A DNA stretch of 52,275 nt from a virus. Positions 36,451-44,086 of the stretch are shown piece after piece (the first letter of the stretch is position 1; each line of letters begins with the position of its first letter). Under the pieces are notes generated by a model, which made no database searches, had not been told where the DNA came from, and saw nothing but the letters and a program-made list of their open reading frames with translations. The translations under genes and the position numbers were made by a program. Where the stretch lies: IMG/VR virus record IMGVR_UViG_3300025010_000015, positions 1 through 52,275 of that record; one strand, 5' to 3'.

Positions 36451-36461
36451 CCACACACTCC

Positions 36462-38102
36462 TTAATAATCTGCCTCTTCCGTATCCTTCAGCATGTCCTC
36501 AACCGACATGTCTTTGAAGTAATCATTCATGTCACGCCCACGTCCGATGTTCTCATGCACTTTCTCGTCCATGGTGTGCTTGTACACGATGTCCTTGTAT
36601 ACACATGTTCCAATCATGCCATTGCGGTGCGACCTGTCCTCAGCCTGAAGCCTGTCCTCGACCTTGTACGTGTTGCTGTAGAAATACTGCAACGTTGCGT
36701 GCTGGAAGTTGAGCCCGAAGCCACCTGTTGCGGTGTTCCCTATGAAGATGTCGTACTTGCCAGCTTTGAAGTCGTTCGCAATCTCAGCACGCTTCTCGGA
36801 ATCCACACCACCATAGTACAGAGCGCAATTGTACGTCTTTGACAGAGCCTTGTGCACCGCTTGAAGCTCGGCAACAAACGCACACCACACGATGACCTTT
36901 GTCGTCTCGAAATTGACCTCTTCCAAATCATCGAGCAACGCATTTATCTTTGCATTCTTGTCGGATATTGGCACAGCCACACGTTCTTCCTTGGCCTCGA
37001 CATCATACGGAAAGAATCCACCACACACCTGCATGAGCCGTAGCGTGAGAGACATCTTGTTCGTGACAGTGAGTTCCTGCCCACGATACTCGGCATACAG
37101 TTTCTCTTTCAGATTCTTGTACACAGTCTGCTGTTCCTCTGGCATATCAACAAAAACGGTCTCGTACACCTTCGGAGGCAGGTCTAGACAATCCGTCTTG
37201 AGCGCAACCATCGTGAGAGGCTCAATCAATTTCTTGAGCTGTTCAAGATTCTTGAACTTCTGGAAGGTGTCGTGGGTGTCGATGTACTTCACGTTTGACT
37301 CTGACACACCGTGCATCGCACCTATGCGCTCATAATCCACCGCTGTAAGAACAGGCTCGTAGCCTCGTAGAGCTATGTCCTTCTTGTCCATCGCTATGTG
37401 ATGCTTGACGATTGCGAACGTCTTCTCATCGATAAGAGTGTTGTACGGCTTGCCTGTTATCGGATTGGCAGAGCGCATCATGATTCCGAATCTGTGCTCA
37501 AACACAAAATAATTGCAGTCAAAGTAATTCTTCTTCAAGAACTCGAACTGTGACCACAGATTGAACGGCGATTTCGTGACAGGCGTTCCAGTGAGTATGC
37601 ATCTGCATCCGTACTTTTGTAGCAGGTGTATGTTCTTGGAGCGCACGGCGTTTGGATTCTTGATACGTGTTGACTCATCCAGTATAATCATGACACGGTT
37701 TGTCTTCACGAATGAAGCGACATACGGAATATGTGTCTTGGTCTGGAACGCTTCGACATTGATTGCGAACACTTTCAGAAATTCAATCTTGTTTGATAGG
37801 AAGAATCTCAAAGAGTTTTCGTAGTAACGTCTATGCAGGTGTGAAGCCTTATATTTGACTGCTTTGTACGGCACGCCACAATGTAATGGGAACTGCTCAT
37901 CAATCCACTGCGTGTGTATGTTGTTTGGAGCTATCACCATGACTGCATCTATCTCTCCCTTCAAATATTTATGAACGGCTATGTCAATGGCGGTCTTGCT
38001 CTTTCCTGTTCCCATGTCAAAGAAAAGCGCAAATGCGTCCATGTCTTTGAATTTGTCAAAGGCTTCCTGTTGATGCTTGTAGGGCTGTGTTTTAAATATC
38101 AT
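36462..38102 (-). CDS. SNF2-like superfamily 2 helicase
   Basis: 546 residues. Walker A MGTGKSKTAID (K34), DEST box (residues 142-145, in ILDESTRIKNP) and a C-terminal helicase domain with GFGLNFQHA and QAEDRSHRNG. This is a compact SNF2/RapA-type translocase, common in phages with AEP primases. It could unwind the fork or remodel bound proteins. It overlaps the HTH gene end by 11 nt, and both are read from the promoter at 38517-38545. Confidence 0.9.
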   Translation of the reverse strand: MIFKTQPYKHQQEAFDKFKDMDAFALFFDMGTGKSKTAIDIAVHKYLKGEIDAVMVIAPNNIHTQWIDEQFPLHCGVPYKAVKYKASHLHRRYYENSLRFFLSNKIEFLKVFAINVEAFQTKTHIPYVASFVKTNRVMIILDESTRIKNPNAVRSKNIHLLQKYGCRCILTGTPVTKSPFNLWSQFEFLKKNYFDCNYFVFEHRFGIMMRSANPITGKPYNTLIDEKTFAIVKHHIAMDKKDIALRGYEPVLTAVDYERIGAMHGVSESNVKYIDTHDTFQKFKNLEQLKKLIEPLTMVALKTDCLDLPPKVYETVFVDMPEEQQTVYKNLKEKLYAEYRGQELTVTNKMSLTLRLMQVCGGFFPYDVEAKEERVAVPISDKNAKINALLDDLEEVNFETTKVIVWCAFVAELQAVHKALSKTYNCALYYGGVDSEKRAEIANDFKAGKYDIFIGNTATGGFGLNFQHATLQYFYSNTYKVEDRLQAEDRSHRNGMIGTCVYKDIVYKHTMDEKVHENIGRGRDMNDYFKDMSVEDMLKDTEEADY

Positions 38103-38475
38103 TTTCTTCCATTGCTTCCTTCACAGTCTTGTAATGAATGCATGACAAACACTCGTGACCGCAATGCAGAACGACCCTCGTTCCACAAAAGCCGACAGAC
38201 GTGCATACAATCAACTCATCGTCCTGAAACTCGAAGTGAAACACTGCATCATCGTCACGTCCCTGCATCCTGAACGGATACTCATGGAGCTCAGACAACG
38301 GCACGAAAGGCTTGTCAAAAGCATACACAGCCTTCAGCTTCCTCAGCGAGTTTCCGTAGGTCAGCAACCTGCGTACCGTGGATACACTGCGACCTATCAG
38401 GTTTGCAAAACCCTCGATTGTCACGCAATCTATACCTTCAAGTTCTGCAACTGGTATTCCGTGAACTTTCTTCAT
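38092..38475 (-). CDS. HTH DNA-binding protein, possible regulator of the replication operon
   Basis: 127 residues, AAGGAG before ATG. Residues about 18-40 (TIEGFANLIGRSVSTVRRLL) form a helix-turn-helix of the MerR/excisionase type. The C-terminal part has CGHECLSCIHY, a CxxxC zinc-like pair. It is the first gene after a promoter flanked by a perfect inverted repeat (38521-38569), so autoregulation is plausible. Confidence 0.7.
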   Translation of the reverse strand: MKKVHGIPVAELEGIDCVTIEGFANLIGRSVSTVRRLLTYGNSLRKLKAVYAFDKPFVPLSELHEYPFRMQGRDDDAVFHFEFQDDELIVCTSVGFCGTRVVLHCGHECLSCIHYKTVKEAMEENDI

Positions 38476-38516
38476 TTCTATATCTCCTTACATTAAATGT
38501 AACTGGTATGCTTAAT

Positions 38517-38569
38517 ATAATAGCATATGTCTCAACTAAAGTCAAGTACTTTTATCAAAACATATGCTA
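38517..38569 (-). promoter_or_regulatory. Leftward replication promoter with flanking operator arms
   Basis: Minus strand: TTGACT (38540-38545), 17 nt, TATTAT (38517-38522). Perfect 10-bp inverted arms TAGCATATGT (38521-38530) and ACATATGCTA (38560-38569) flank the -35; the left arm overlaps the -10 by two bases. Arm centres are 39 nt apart. AAGGAG of the HTH gene follows downstream. Confidence 0.75.
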
Positions 38570-38624
38570 GTTTTGACTCGTGACATCACCCCTATGTACA
38601 GGAGCGAGCTCTGTATTGTGGCGT

Positions 38625-38801
38625 TCACCACCCACCATGTCCACCGTGGTCATTCGAATTTCCGCCCTTGCCCCTCTGTGTGTCGGGGAGCCCTTTCGTG
38701 AGCATGTGCACTGCATAGATGAACAGCACTACGAATGCGACAGGAAAGAACAGTATCCCCAACACAACCTTCACCCACAGTGGTATCTCATTCTTTGTCA
38801 T
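38625..38801 (-). CDS. Small membrane protein with Gly/His-rich tail
   Basis: 58 residues from ATG 38801, overlapping the previous gene by 14 nt. One strong transmembrane helix (about residues 9-32, VVLGILFFPVAFVVLFIYAV) and a Gly/Asp/His-rich C-terminus ending GGHGGW. Membrane-localised; role unknown. It is the last gene before the 38.5-kb promoter region. Confidence 0.65.
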   Translation of the reverse strand: MTKNEIPLWVKVVLGILFFPVAFVVLFIYAVHMLTKGLPDTQRGKGGNSNDHGGHGGW

Positions 38802-39204
38802 GCTCGGCCTCATATGGATATGCGTAACGCCACGATTCTCCGTGGTTGTCCACAAAAGGCCGTTCCCTTCTCGTGCTGAACCCTGCCAGTCGCTTGAGTC
38901 TGTCGATGTTCTGAGCATCCACGTGAACTGCAATCGTCTCAAGATGATTGCCGAGCCAGAACTGCTTCAACTCCATGCCATGTGCCTGTGTAGCAAGATG
39001 CAACACCTTGCTCTGGTCATAGTGCTCATGCTCTTCACATGGTCTGTCGAACGAGTAACCGCTACGTGACATGCGCCCATTGGCATACAGCTTGTTCACT
39101 GTGACCTCATGAAGCCCTGTATACTCAGCGACAGCTTCAGAACCGTACAGTGACGTCACATAAGTGCCATGCTTGTATATGTCCATTTTCTTCTTGTTGT
39201 TCAT
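38788..39204 (-). CDS. Putative DNA-binding protein with small HTH
   Basis: 138 residues, GGAG 6 nt upstream. Residues about 20-42 (GSEAVAEYTGLHEVTVNKLY) look like the short helix-turn-helix of NUMOD1-type domains, which accompany phage nucleases and regulators. The rest is basic and aromatic, with no nuclease motif. Overlaps the membrane protein gene by 14 nt. Confidence 0.5.
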   Translation of the reverse strand: MNNKKKMDIYKHGTYVTSLYGSEAVAEYTGLHEVTVNKLYANGRMSRSGYSFDRPCEEHEHYDQSKVLHLATQAHGMELKQFWLGNHLETIAVHVDAQNIDRLKRLAGFSTRRERPFVDNHGESWRYAYPYEAEHDKE

Positions 39205-39213
39205 GGTGTACTC

Positions 39214-39399
39214 CTAATCAAATGGATACGCACGCTGTGCGGCCTTGTCCTCATCGACCTGCTCGGTGCAGTCAAAGCGACAACAGTTCATAGCACCTTC
39301 AAAATCGCTGAACACACCATCACACTGTGGGCATACATATATATGCTGTGAAGTGCTCTCAATGTATTCTTCCTTTTCTTCAACTGTCAAGAATCTCAT
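39214..39399 (-). CDS. Small zinc-finger-like protein
   Basis: 61 residues; GAGGAG before ATG, which overlaps the preceding stop as ATGA. Cysteines in VCPQCDGVF and NCCRFDC could bind one zinc ion. Unknown function. Confidence 0.65.
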   Translation of the reverse strand: MRFLTVEEKEEYIESTSQHIYVCPQCDGVFSDFEGAMNCCRFDCTEQVDEDKAAQRAYPFD

Positions 39400-39653
39400 G
39401 AACTCCTCCTCTCGTCACGCTTTCGGTACAAGTCCATCTTTTCATCGGCTGGCTTGTCCGATGCGCACAGTTTCAAATGACGGACTTCACAGTGATGTGC
39501 CTTATCCAGCTTGCACATCCAGTTGTGTAGCCACGAATCGCTTGCACCTGCTGGATACACACCGAGCACTTCGTTGCAATCCACGCACCGTATCTCCCAA
39601 TATCCGTTTGCGAACTGCTTCTTCAGTCCTTCAAGCTTCTGACGCTTCGGCAT
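39396..39653 (-). CDS. Small Cys/His-containing protein
   Basis: 85 residues, AAAGGAG 7 nt upstream of ATG 39653, overlapping ThyX by 23 nt. CVDCNEVLG plus later Cys and His residues (WMCKLDKAHHCEV) suggest a zinc-ribbon fold. Basic C-terminus. Confidence 0.65.
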   Translation of the reverse strand: MPKRQKLEGLKKQFANGYWEIRCVDCNEVLGVYPAGASDSWLHNWMCKLDKAHHCEVRHLKLCASDKPADEKMDLYRKRDERRSS

Positions 39654-40248
39654 ACACAGTCTCCTTTAATATGTAGTCATACACGTTCGGAAAATACGGC
39701 TTTATCAATCTCAGCATGGAAGCCGCAAACCATCTCGTCTCACTCTGCGCATGAGGACTGACACGTTGCTTGCACATGCCGATGAAATTGCGTAGGTCAT
39801 ACTGGATGTACACCGTGGTCATTGTGCCGAGCAACAGGACGTTGCGTGCATCTTCACGTGCGACACCAGCTTCAACCATATCATTGTACAGTGCAAGCGA
39901 CTCAGCCTTCAACTTGTCAATCCTACTTGATATCTCAGGATTTCTTCGGCACTTCAAGGACACATATGCATCGGGTGGTGCATCGGTGTGGCGCAATGAC
40001 CTCTCGTTGTAATGTGCCATGCGATGTCTCATCAACTGCCGTGCTACCGTGATTGGGCAGTGGAGCTCAAACGTGATGCTTCCAAACTCCAACGGTGACA
40101 GGTGTCCCCATGACAGGAGCTTCTTCACGTCAGGGCCTGTTGCACTGTCACGTGACACACCTGCAATCTTGCTGATATCCTGTTCATCGATATTGGATAT
40201 GTATGCAAGTCTCACGTATCCATATCCATGACTGTCTATCTTATCCAT
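39631..40248 (-). CDS. thyX: FAD-dependent thymidylate synthase
   Basis: 205 residues. The ThyX motif RHRMAHYNERS (residues 74-84) matches the RHRxxSxNExS signature except for His in place of the first Ser. The upstream HLSPLEF (49-55) and downstream arginine-rich segment binding dUMP (RNFIGMCKQR) are present. Converts dUMP to dTMP using methylene-tetrahydrofolate, NADPH and FAD for phage DNA synthesis. AAAGGAG precedes the start. Confidence 0.95.
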   Translation of the reverse strand: MDKIDSHGYGYVRLAYISNIDEQDISKIAGVSRDSATGPDVKKLLSWGHLSPLEFGSITFELHCPITVARQLMRHRMAHYNERSLRHTDAPPDAYVSLKCRRNPEISSRIDKLKAESLALYNDMVEAGVAREDARNVLLLGTMTTVYIQYDLRNFIGMCKQRVSPHAQSETRWFAASMLRLIKPYFPNVYDYILKETVYAEASEA

Positions 40249-40260
40249 TTGCAGTCTCCT

Positions 40261-40875
40261 TTAATATTTGCATACCACAATCTCTCCTTTGTATCTGCGT
40301 GCGTTTGTCCAAATTGTCACAGTGTACGGTTTTCGCTCGATAAACTTTACTTTGTGAAAATCGTCAACGCATATGAAGCCGCTGTTGTCAGGGCATAGAC
40401 CTTCAAAAATTCTTTGATGCCATGTGTCCTCATCGTCTTCCTTGACCTCTATAATCTCACCATATTTTGGTGCCCACTCACGAAGTTCCAGCACTCCACC
40501 GTTCTTTTCAAAGCGTGCCTTGTCAACCTCGACCACATAGTCAGGATACGTCTTGAGCCCCTGCACATACTCAATGAACGTCTGCGTGCCACGTTTCTTC
40601 CTGTGCCATTCGACAAACAATGCATCGCACATGAGGTGCGCCAAGTGTGACAGGCCGGATTCAGGGTCGAGCTCTTCCTCTTCCACGAAATACTTCACCC
40701 AATGTCGCATGATTGCATCTGCGTACGCACCGAAGTGCTGAACTTTCTTCCAATTGTCCATGGCGTACTTGGTCTTCGCACCATACTCAAGCACCTTCAC
40801 GACCTCTTCCAGAGCATCCATCGGAAGCAACGTCCACCGTGTCTTCCCTTTTGTTTCCTTGAATCCTTCGCTCAT
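40261..40875 (-). CDS. dATP/dGTP diphosphohydrolase-like protein with extra C-terminal domain
   Basis: 204 residues. The N-terminal half matches the dATP/dGTP diphosphohydrolase family (KGKTRWTLLPMDALEEV, then YGAKTKYAMDNWKK, and HLAHLMCDALF). The last 90 residues form a separate beta-rich domain (REWAPKYGEIIEVKEDDED) that resembles part of the protein at 44087-44806. The family includes enzymes of the 2-aminoadenine pathway, but no PurZ is present here, so it more likely tunes dNTP pools. Confidence 0.7.
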   Translation of the reverse strand: MSEGFKETKGKTRWTLLPMDALEEVVKVLEYGAKTKYAMDNWKKVQHFGAYADAIMRHWVKYFVEEEELDPESGLSHLAHLMCDALFVEWHRKKRGTQTFIEYVQGLKTYPDYVVEVDKARFEKNGGVLELREWAPKYGEIIEVKEDDEDTWHQRIFEGLCPDNSGFICVDDFHKVKFIERKPYTVTIWTNARRYKGEIVVCKY

Positions 40876-41279
40876 TTTATAATCTCCTTGTCATGCACAG
40901 TGCCAACAAATTTGACATGCCTCTTCACGTTGTTAAGCCATGACATGTCACGCCAATTTGTGAATCCGCCTCTAGTCCTATGAAACCTATCATTGCACAC
41001 AAATTCACACAGAGAGCTTGAGTACTCAACTGTGTATTTTGTATTGTTATGCTCAAGGATATCACCTTCAAAAAATGTTGGTAGCCCGTCACACAAAATA
41101 CCTACAGACTGTCCAATAGTTTTTTTAAGCACTTCATAGAATCCATAGCCAAAATCAACATCGTTTAAGTCACCTGTTACATAGGGACAGATATAGAGCT
41201 TGTCATTCATTTTGAGAAGACTTCCGTATATCCATTCCTTTGTATCAGCACGCTGTCCTCTGAATATCACATCGTGCAT
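40872..41279 (-). CDS. YopX-like protein
   Basis: 135 residues from ATG 41279 (AAGGAG, 6 nt); the longer frame to 41462 is out of context. Starts with the typical DVIFRGQRADTKEWIYGSL and has GQSVGILCDGLPTFFEGDIL, the hallmarks of YopX family phage proteins of unknown function. Its stop overlaps the next start as ATGA. Confidence 0.8.
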   Translation of the reverse strand: MHDVIFRGQRADTKEWIYGSLLKMNDKLYICPYVTGDLNDVDFGYGFYEVLKKTIGQSVGILCDGLPTFFEGDILEHNNTKYTVEYSSSLCEFVCNDRFHRTRGGFTNWRDMSWLNNVKRHVKFVGTVHDKEIIK

Positions 41280-41280
41280 G

Positions 41281-41694
41281 CTACGCTCCTTTTTCTGGTG
41301 TCGGGCATGGCGTGACGACCGCTTCCACCTCGACCTCGGTGTCGTCACCATCGGTAGCCACATCGTCAAACTCAAGGTCTGAGTCCGTGACGAGCGTGTT
41401 CTCAATCTTGAGATTGTACATGGTCTGCATCGGTATGAATATCTCGATGCTCGATGCATCACCGTACAATTTCCTCAGCATGCGGAGGTCAAGCTTGACC
41501 TTCACCCTCTGCACGTTCACGGATGTCTCCAAGCTCGCCTTGAAGCACGAGCCTTCAAATTCTTTCACTGGCATTATAGCCATACATTGCTCCTTAAGTG
41601 GCGCACGGCACTCAACGAATGACGTGCACCGTGTATAATGACCCATGCAACGCATGAGAGGGCAAACATAGATACAACGTGCGTGAGGACTCAC
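41281..41694 (-). CDS. Protein with optional Cys-rich N-terminus
   Basis: 137 residues from GTG 41694, overlapping the upstream stop as GTGA. A second start, ATG 41583, has a perfect AAGGAG 6 nt upstream and gives 100 residues. The extra N-terminus is Cys-rich (CPLMRCMGHYTRC, then ECRAPLKEQC), like small phage metal-binding segments, so both starts may be used. The rest is beta-rich with an acidic tail. Function unknown. Confidence 0.55.
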   Translation of the reverse strand: MSPHARCIYVCPLMRCMGHYTRCTSFVECRAPLKEQCMAIMPVKEFEGSCFKASLETSVNVQRVKVKLDLRMLRKLYGDASSIEIFIPMQTMYNLKIENTLVTDSDLEFDDVATDGDDTEVEVEAVVTPCPTPEKGA

Positions 41695-43130
41695 ACCATT
41701 GCGAATCTTCCATTGGTGAGGTCAGCGACCGTACCTTTGACCGAAACCTTCTTGTCATAGTACGGCATGAGCTTCTCCATACCGACATGACAGCAATCCA
41801 TGTGCTTCAGGACTGCGTTGCACGTTGCAGAGAACTCCTCAAAGCTCCCACCGTCCCAATTGCACAGTGCATCGAGCTCACGTTGCTTCTGCTCCTTTTC
41901 TTCAGCCTCAAGCTCCGCAATGCGTGCACGGTACTTCGTCACAAGGTCAGCAATTGTATCATAGTCACGCCCGAAGAGTGCATTGCGCATGAAAGGTGGC
42001 GTTGTCCCGCTGTTCCCATTGTCTGCAATGTACACCATGTCTTCCAGCGCATCGGCCATGTCACACAAGTCTGGAAGCTCACGTACTACTGTCGTATCAA
42101 GACTGAGCCCCTTCATGGTTCTCAGGTATTTCTGCCCGATTTCATACAATCTCGGCACGCTCCTGTCCTTCTGGATAATCATCCGGCGCAGTGCGCTTTC
42201 CTTCTCATTGAAAGTCTCACGCATCTTGTCCATCTCCTGTGCTTGATCATGCTTCTCATGCCGTAATGCATTAAGTTCAAGCTCCAAGCGATTCACGTCA
42301 CCCACCGTTCTCTTTGAACGTCTCTTGTCAGTCACCTCGTCCCTCCATATCATCTGAGCATTCTTGTTCATTCCTTCATCCTTCCTTTGCACGCTTTGTG
42401 CATCCAGTATAGTTTGCTTTATGCCATCAAAAGACGGCTTTAGTCCAGTGCCAATCCAGCCTGTAAGAACATGTGGTTCACTGAGTGTCCCGTTGTACAG
42501 TCTAGTGCATTCACCAGTCCTTTTGTTCAAAAGGAAGCCATATAATGAGAATTGTTTGACTCGCTGTGTCTGCGCTTCCAAATTGAAAATGTCAGGATTC
42601 TCCAATGCACACACACGTGCTTCAAAAGCACCAAATTGTATATTGCCTATTCTTTTCAGCATCTCACGGTAGGTGACTGGCTCTATTGATGCACATTCAT
42701 TGAATACACCAGTGAACACGTTCTCCTTCAACATCCTCCACCTCTCAAACTCACCAATCTCCTTGGCATATCTTGAGGCACTGCCTAGACGTGAATGCAC
42801 TATGAACCATTGTGCCAAGCTTGGTAAACCAACGTACTCACCATGTGAGCCTAGCCAGCACTCCTTTGAACCTATCCAACACTCATGTAGCTTTTTGTAT
42901 GCCATTGTTCCATTGTACTTGCTTAGAATGCCTAGCACATGCATCTCTTGCTCTGCTGTTACAGTGTTCTCAAACATACCAGTGCTTCCATGACTCCAAT
43001 CACCTTCAAGTTCCTTCTTCAAGGCAGACATATCGTGTGACATGTCACGTGCAGCCTCACCACTCTTTTTTATAAAGTCTTGCAACGTACGTGCACCATC
43101 ACAAAGCTCTTTAAACGTACACTGTTTCAT
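41691..43130 (-). CDS. Large hypothetical accessory protein with central coiled coil
   Basis: 479 residues from ATG 43130 (AAGGAG, 5-nt spacer). N-terminal 230 residues are mixed alpha/beta with several Trp and Cys. Residues about 275-335 form a coiled coil (RRSKRTVGDVNRLELELNAL region). A second helical segment is near 400-430. It ends in a beta-rich part (VSVKGTVADLTNGRFAMV). No family recognised. It is the largest gene in the accessory block. Confidence 0.7.
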   Translation of the reverse strand: MKQCTFKELCDGARTLQDFIKKSGEAARDMSHDMSALKKELEGDWSHGSTGMFENTVTAEQEMHVLGILSKYNGTMAYKKLHECWIGSKECWLGSHGEYVGLPSLAQWFIVHSRLGSASRYAKEIGEFERWRMLKENVFTGVFNECASIEPVTYREMLKRIGNIQFGAFEARVCALENPDIFNLEAQTQRVKQFSLYGFLLNKRTGECTRLYNGTLSEPHVLTGWIGTGLKPSFDGIKQTILDAQSVQRKDEGMNKNAQMIWRDEVTDKRRSKRTVGDVNRLELELNALRHEKHDQAQEMDKMRETFNEKESALRRMIIQKDRSVPRLYEIGQKYLRTMKGLSLDTTVVRELPDLCDMADALEDMVYIADNGNSGTTPPFMRNALFGRDYDTIADLVTKYRARIAELEAEEKEQKQRELDALCNWDGGSFEEFSATCNAVLKHMDCCHVGMEKLMPYYDKKVSVKGTVADLTNGRFAMV

Positions 43131-43140
43131 AGCATCTCCT

Positions 43141-43392
43141 TCATGAGTCATACAATACATAGCCTCTTCCACACAAGTAGCCATTCTCGTGTATGCCGTA
43201 ATCAGTACGCACGAGCTTCCGTGCTTTCAGTTCCTTCATGACTTTTGTAAGCAAACGTCTAGTGTCTTTGTTGACAGGCAACAGAAGCTCATTTAGGATT
43301 GTCTTTTTCGTTGCAATGTAGTTGTCCTCGGAGTACTGTTTCACGATGTTCATTACACTGTCATACTCAATCTTATTCTCAACTACCACCAT
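43141..43392 (-). CDS. Small winged-helix-like protein
   Basis: 83 residues from ATG 43392 (GAGAGGTGAG, 4 nt). Helical N-terminus, then NKDTRRLLTKVMKELKARK followed by a beta hairpin, as in winged-helix DNA-binding domains. Possible regulator. It overlaps the small gene at 43379-43543. Confidence 0.6.
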   Translation of the reverse strand: MVVVENKIEYDSVMNIVKQYSEDNYIATKKTILNELLLPVNKDTRRLLTKVMKELKARKLVRTDYGIHENGYLCGRGYVLYDS

Positions 43393-43543
43393 GTTTCTCA
43401 CCTCTCTTCTCCCTGCCCTTCACGGTCAGGTCAACGTCTGTTGTGAATCCAAAGCAACCTTTGTGCGATGCACGCTTCTTCGTGTACATCGCTAGGTGCT
43501 TTCCCAAGCTCTTCCGATATCCAGCCCTGTTCAATTCTGTCAT
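43379..43543 (-). CDS. 54-residue basic protein
   Basis: ATG 43543 overlaps the previous stop as ATGA, with AAAGGAG 5 nt upstream. Strongly basic throughout (RKSLGKHLAMYTKKRASHKG). Its 3' end overlaps the following gene by 14 nt, where that gene's binding site lies. Function unknown. Confidence 0.65.
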   Translation of the reverse strand: MTELNRAGYRKSLGKHLAMYTKKRASHKGCFGFTTDVDLTVKGREKRGEKHGGS

Positions 43544-43797
43544 GCTTGCTCCTTTGGACGCTCGTCCACAAACGTATCAAAAGTCAAATGCTTTTTGCAC
43601 AGTGACAAATCAGTTCTCCCTGTTTCTTTGTACTTGCCTGTATCAAAGTCGTAGTCAGATTCAGTCTCTGGCTCACCAAACAACGGACACCAATCTCCAC
43701 AAGCCTCACTTCCTTGACCGTTAGGACACCCTTGCTTTTTCATCTTCACTACACGTTTGATGTGTAAATATCCCTTTTCATCAATCTTCCCTTCCAT
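43540..43797 (-). CDS. Small Cys-rich phage protein
   Basis: 85 residues from ATG 43797 (AAGGAG, 7 nt); a GTG two codons upstream is too close to the site. It contains KKQGCPNGQGSEACGDWCPL, a pattern (CP...CG-x-WCPLF) that recurs in phage proteins of unknown function and probably binds metal. Confidence 0.7.
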   Translation of the reverse strand: MEGKIDEKGYLHIKRVVKMKKQGCPNGQGSEACGDWCPLFGEPETESDYDFDTGKYKETGRTDLSLCKKHLTFDTFVDERPKEQA

Positions 43798-43948
43798 CTT
43801 CACGCTCCTTCACCAATGCAAGTACAACCTTGCATAGTGTAGCTATCATTAAGTCAACTGTGCTGATAATGTATGCGCCTTTGTTTCTTTCAGCATTCTC
43901 ATACGCCTCCACAGCATCCTCAAGTATGCTTATGTCTCTAGTCTCCAT
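43781..43948 (-). CDS. 55-residue helical protein
   Basis: ATG 43948 has GGAGG 6 nt upstream. Sequence starts METRDISILEDAVEAYENAE and is all helical with a hydrophobic middle (TVDLMIATLCKVVLALV). Overlaps the next gene by 17 nt. Possibly membrane-associated. Confidence 0.65.
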   Translation of the reverse strand: METRDISILEDAVEAYENAERNKGAYIISTVDLMIATLCKVVLALVKEREDGRED

Positions 43949-44084
43949 TGTAATCCTCCACCCTTACCGTGCTCATACAGCAGGGACATGTGACACACAA
44001 AGCGTGGTCACTCCAACGTTCAAACGTGTCCTCTTCATCATAGTAGAAGTCGCTTCCACATTCAATACAGCTTGCTACTGGCAT
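43938..44084 (-). CDS. 48-residue zinc-ribbon protein
   Basis: ATG 44084 with GGAGG 7 nt upstream. Two Cys pairs, CIECGSDF and CVTCPCC, about 25 residues apart, form a complete rubredoxin-like zinc ribbon. Begins three bases after the preceding gene's stop. Function unknown. Confidence 0.7.
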   Translation of the reverse strand: MPVASCIECGSDFYYDEEDTFERWSDHALCVTCPCCMSTVRVEDYNGD

Positions 44085-44086
44085 CC

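Noticed and set aside
40261-40875. 2-aminoadenine (Z) genome pathway
   Set aside because: A dATP/dGTP diphosphohydrolase-like gene is present, but no PurZ-like adenylosuccinate synthetase is in the window.
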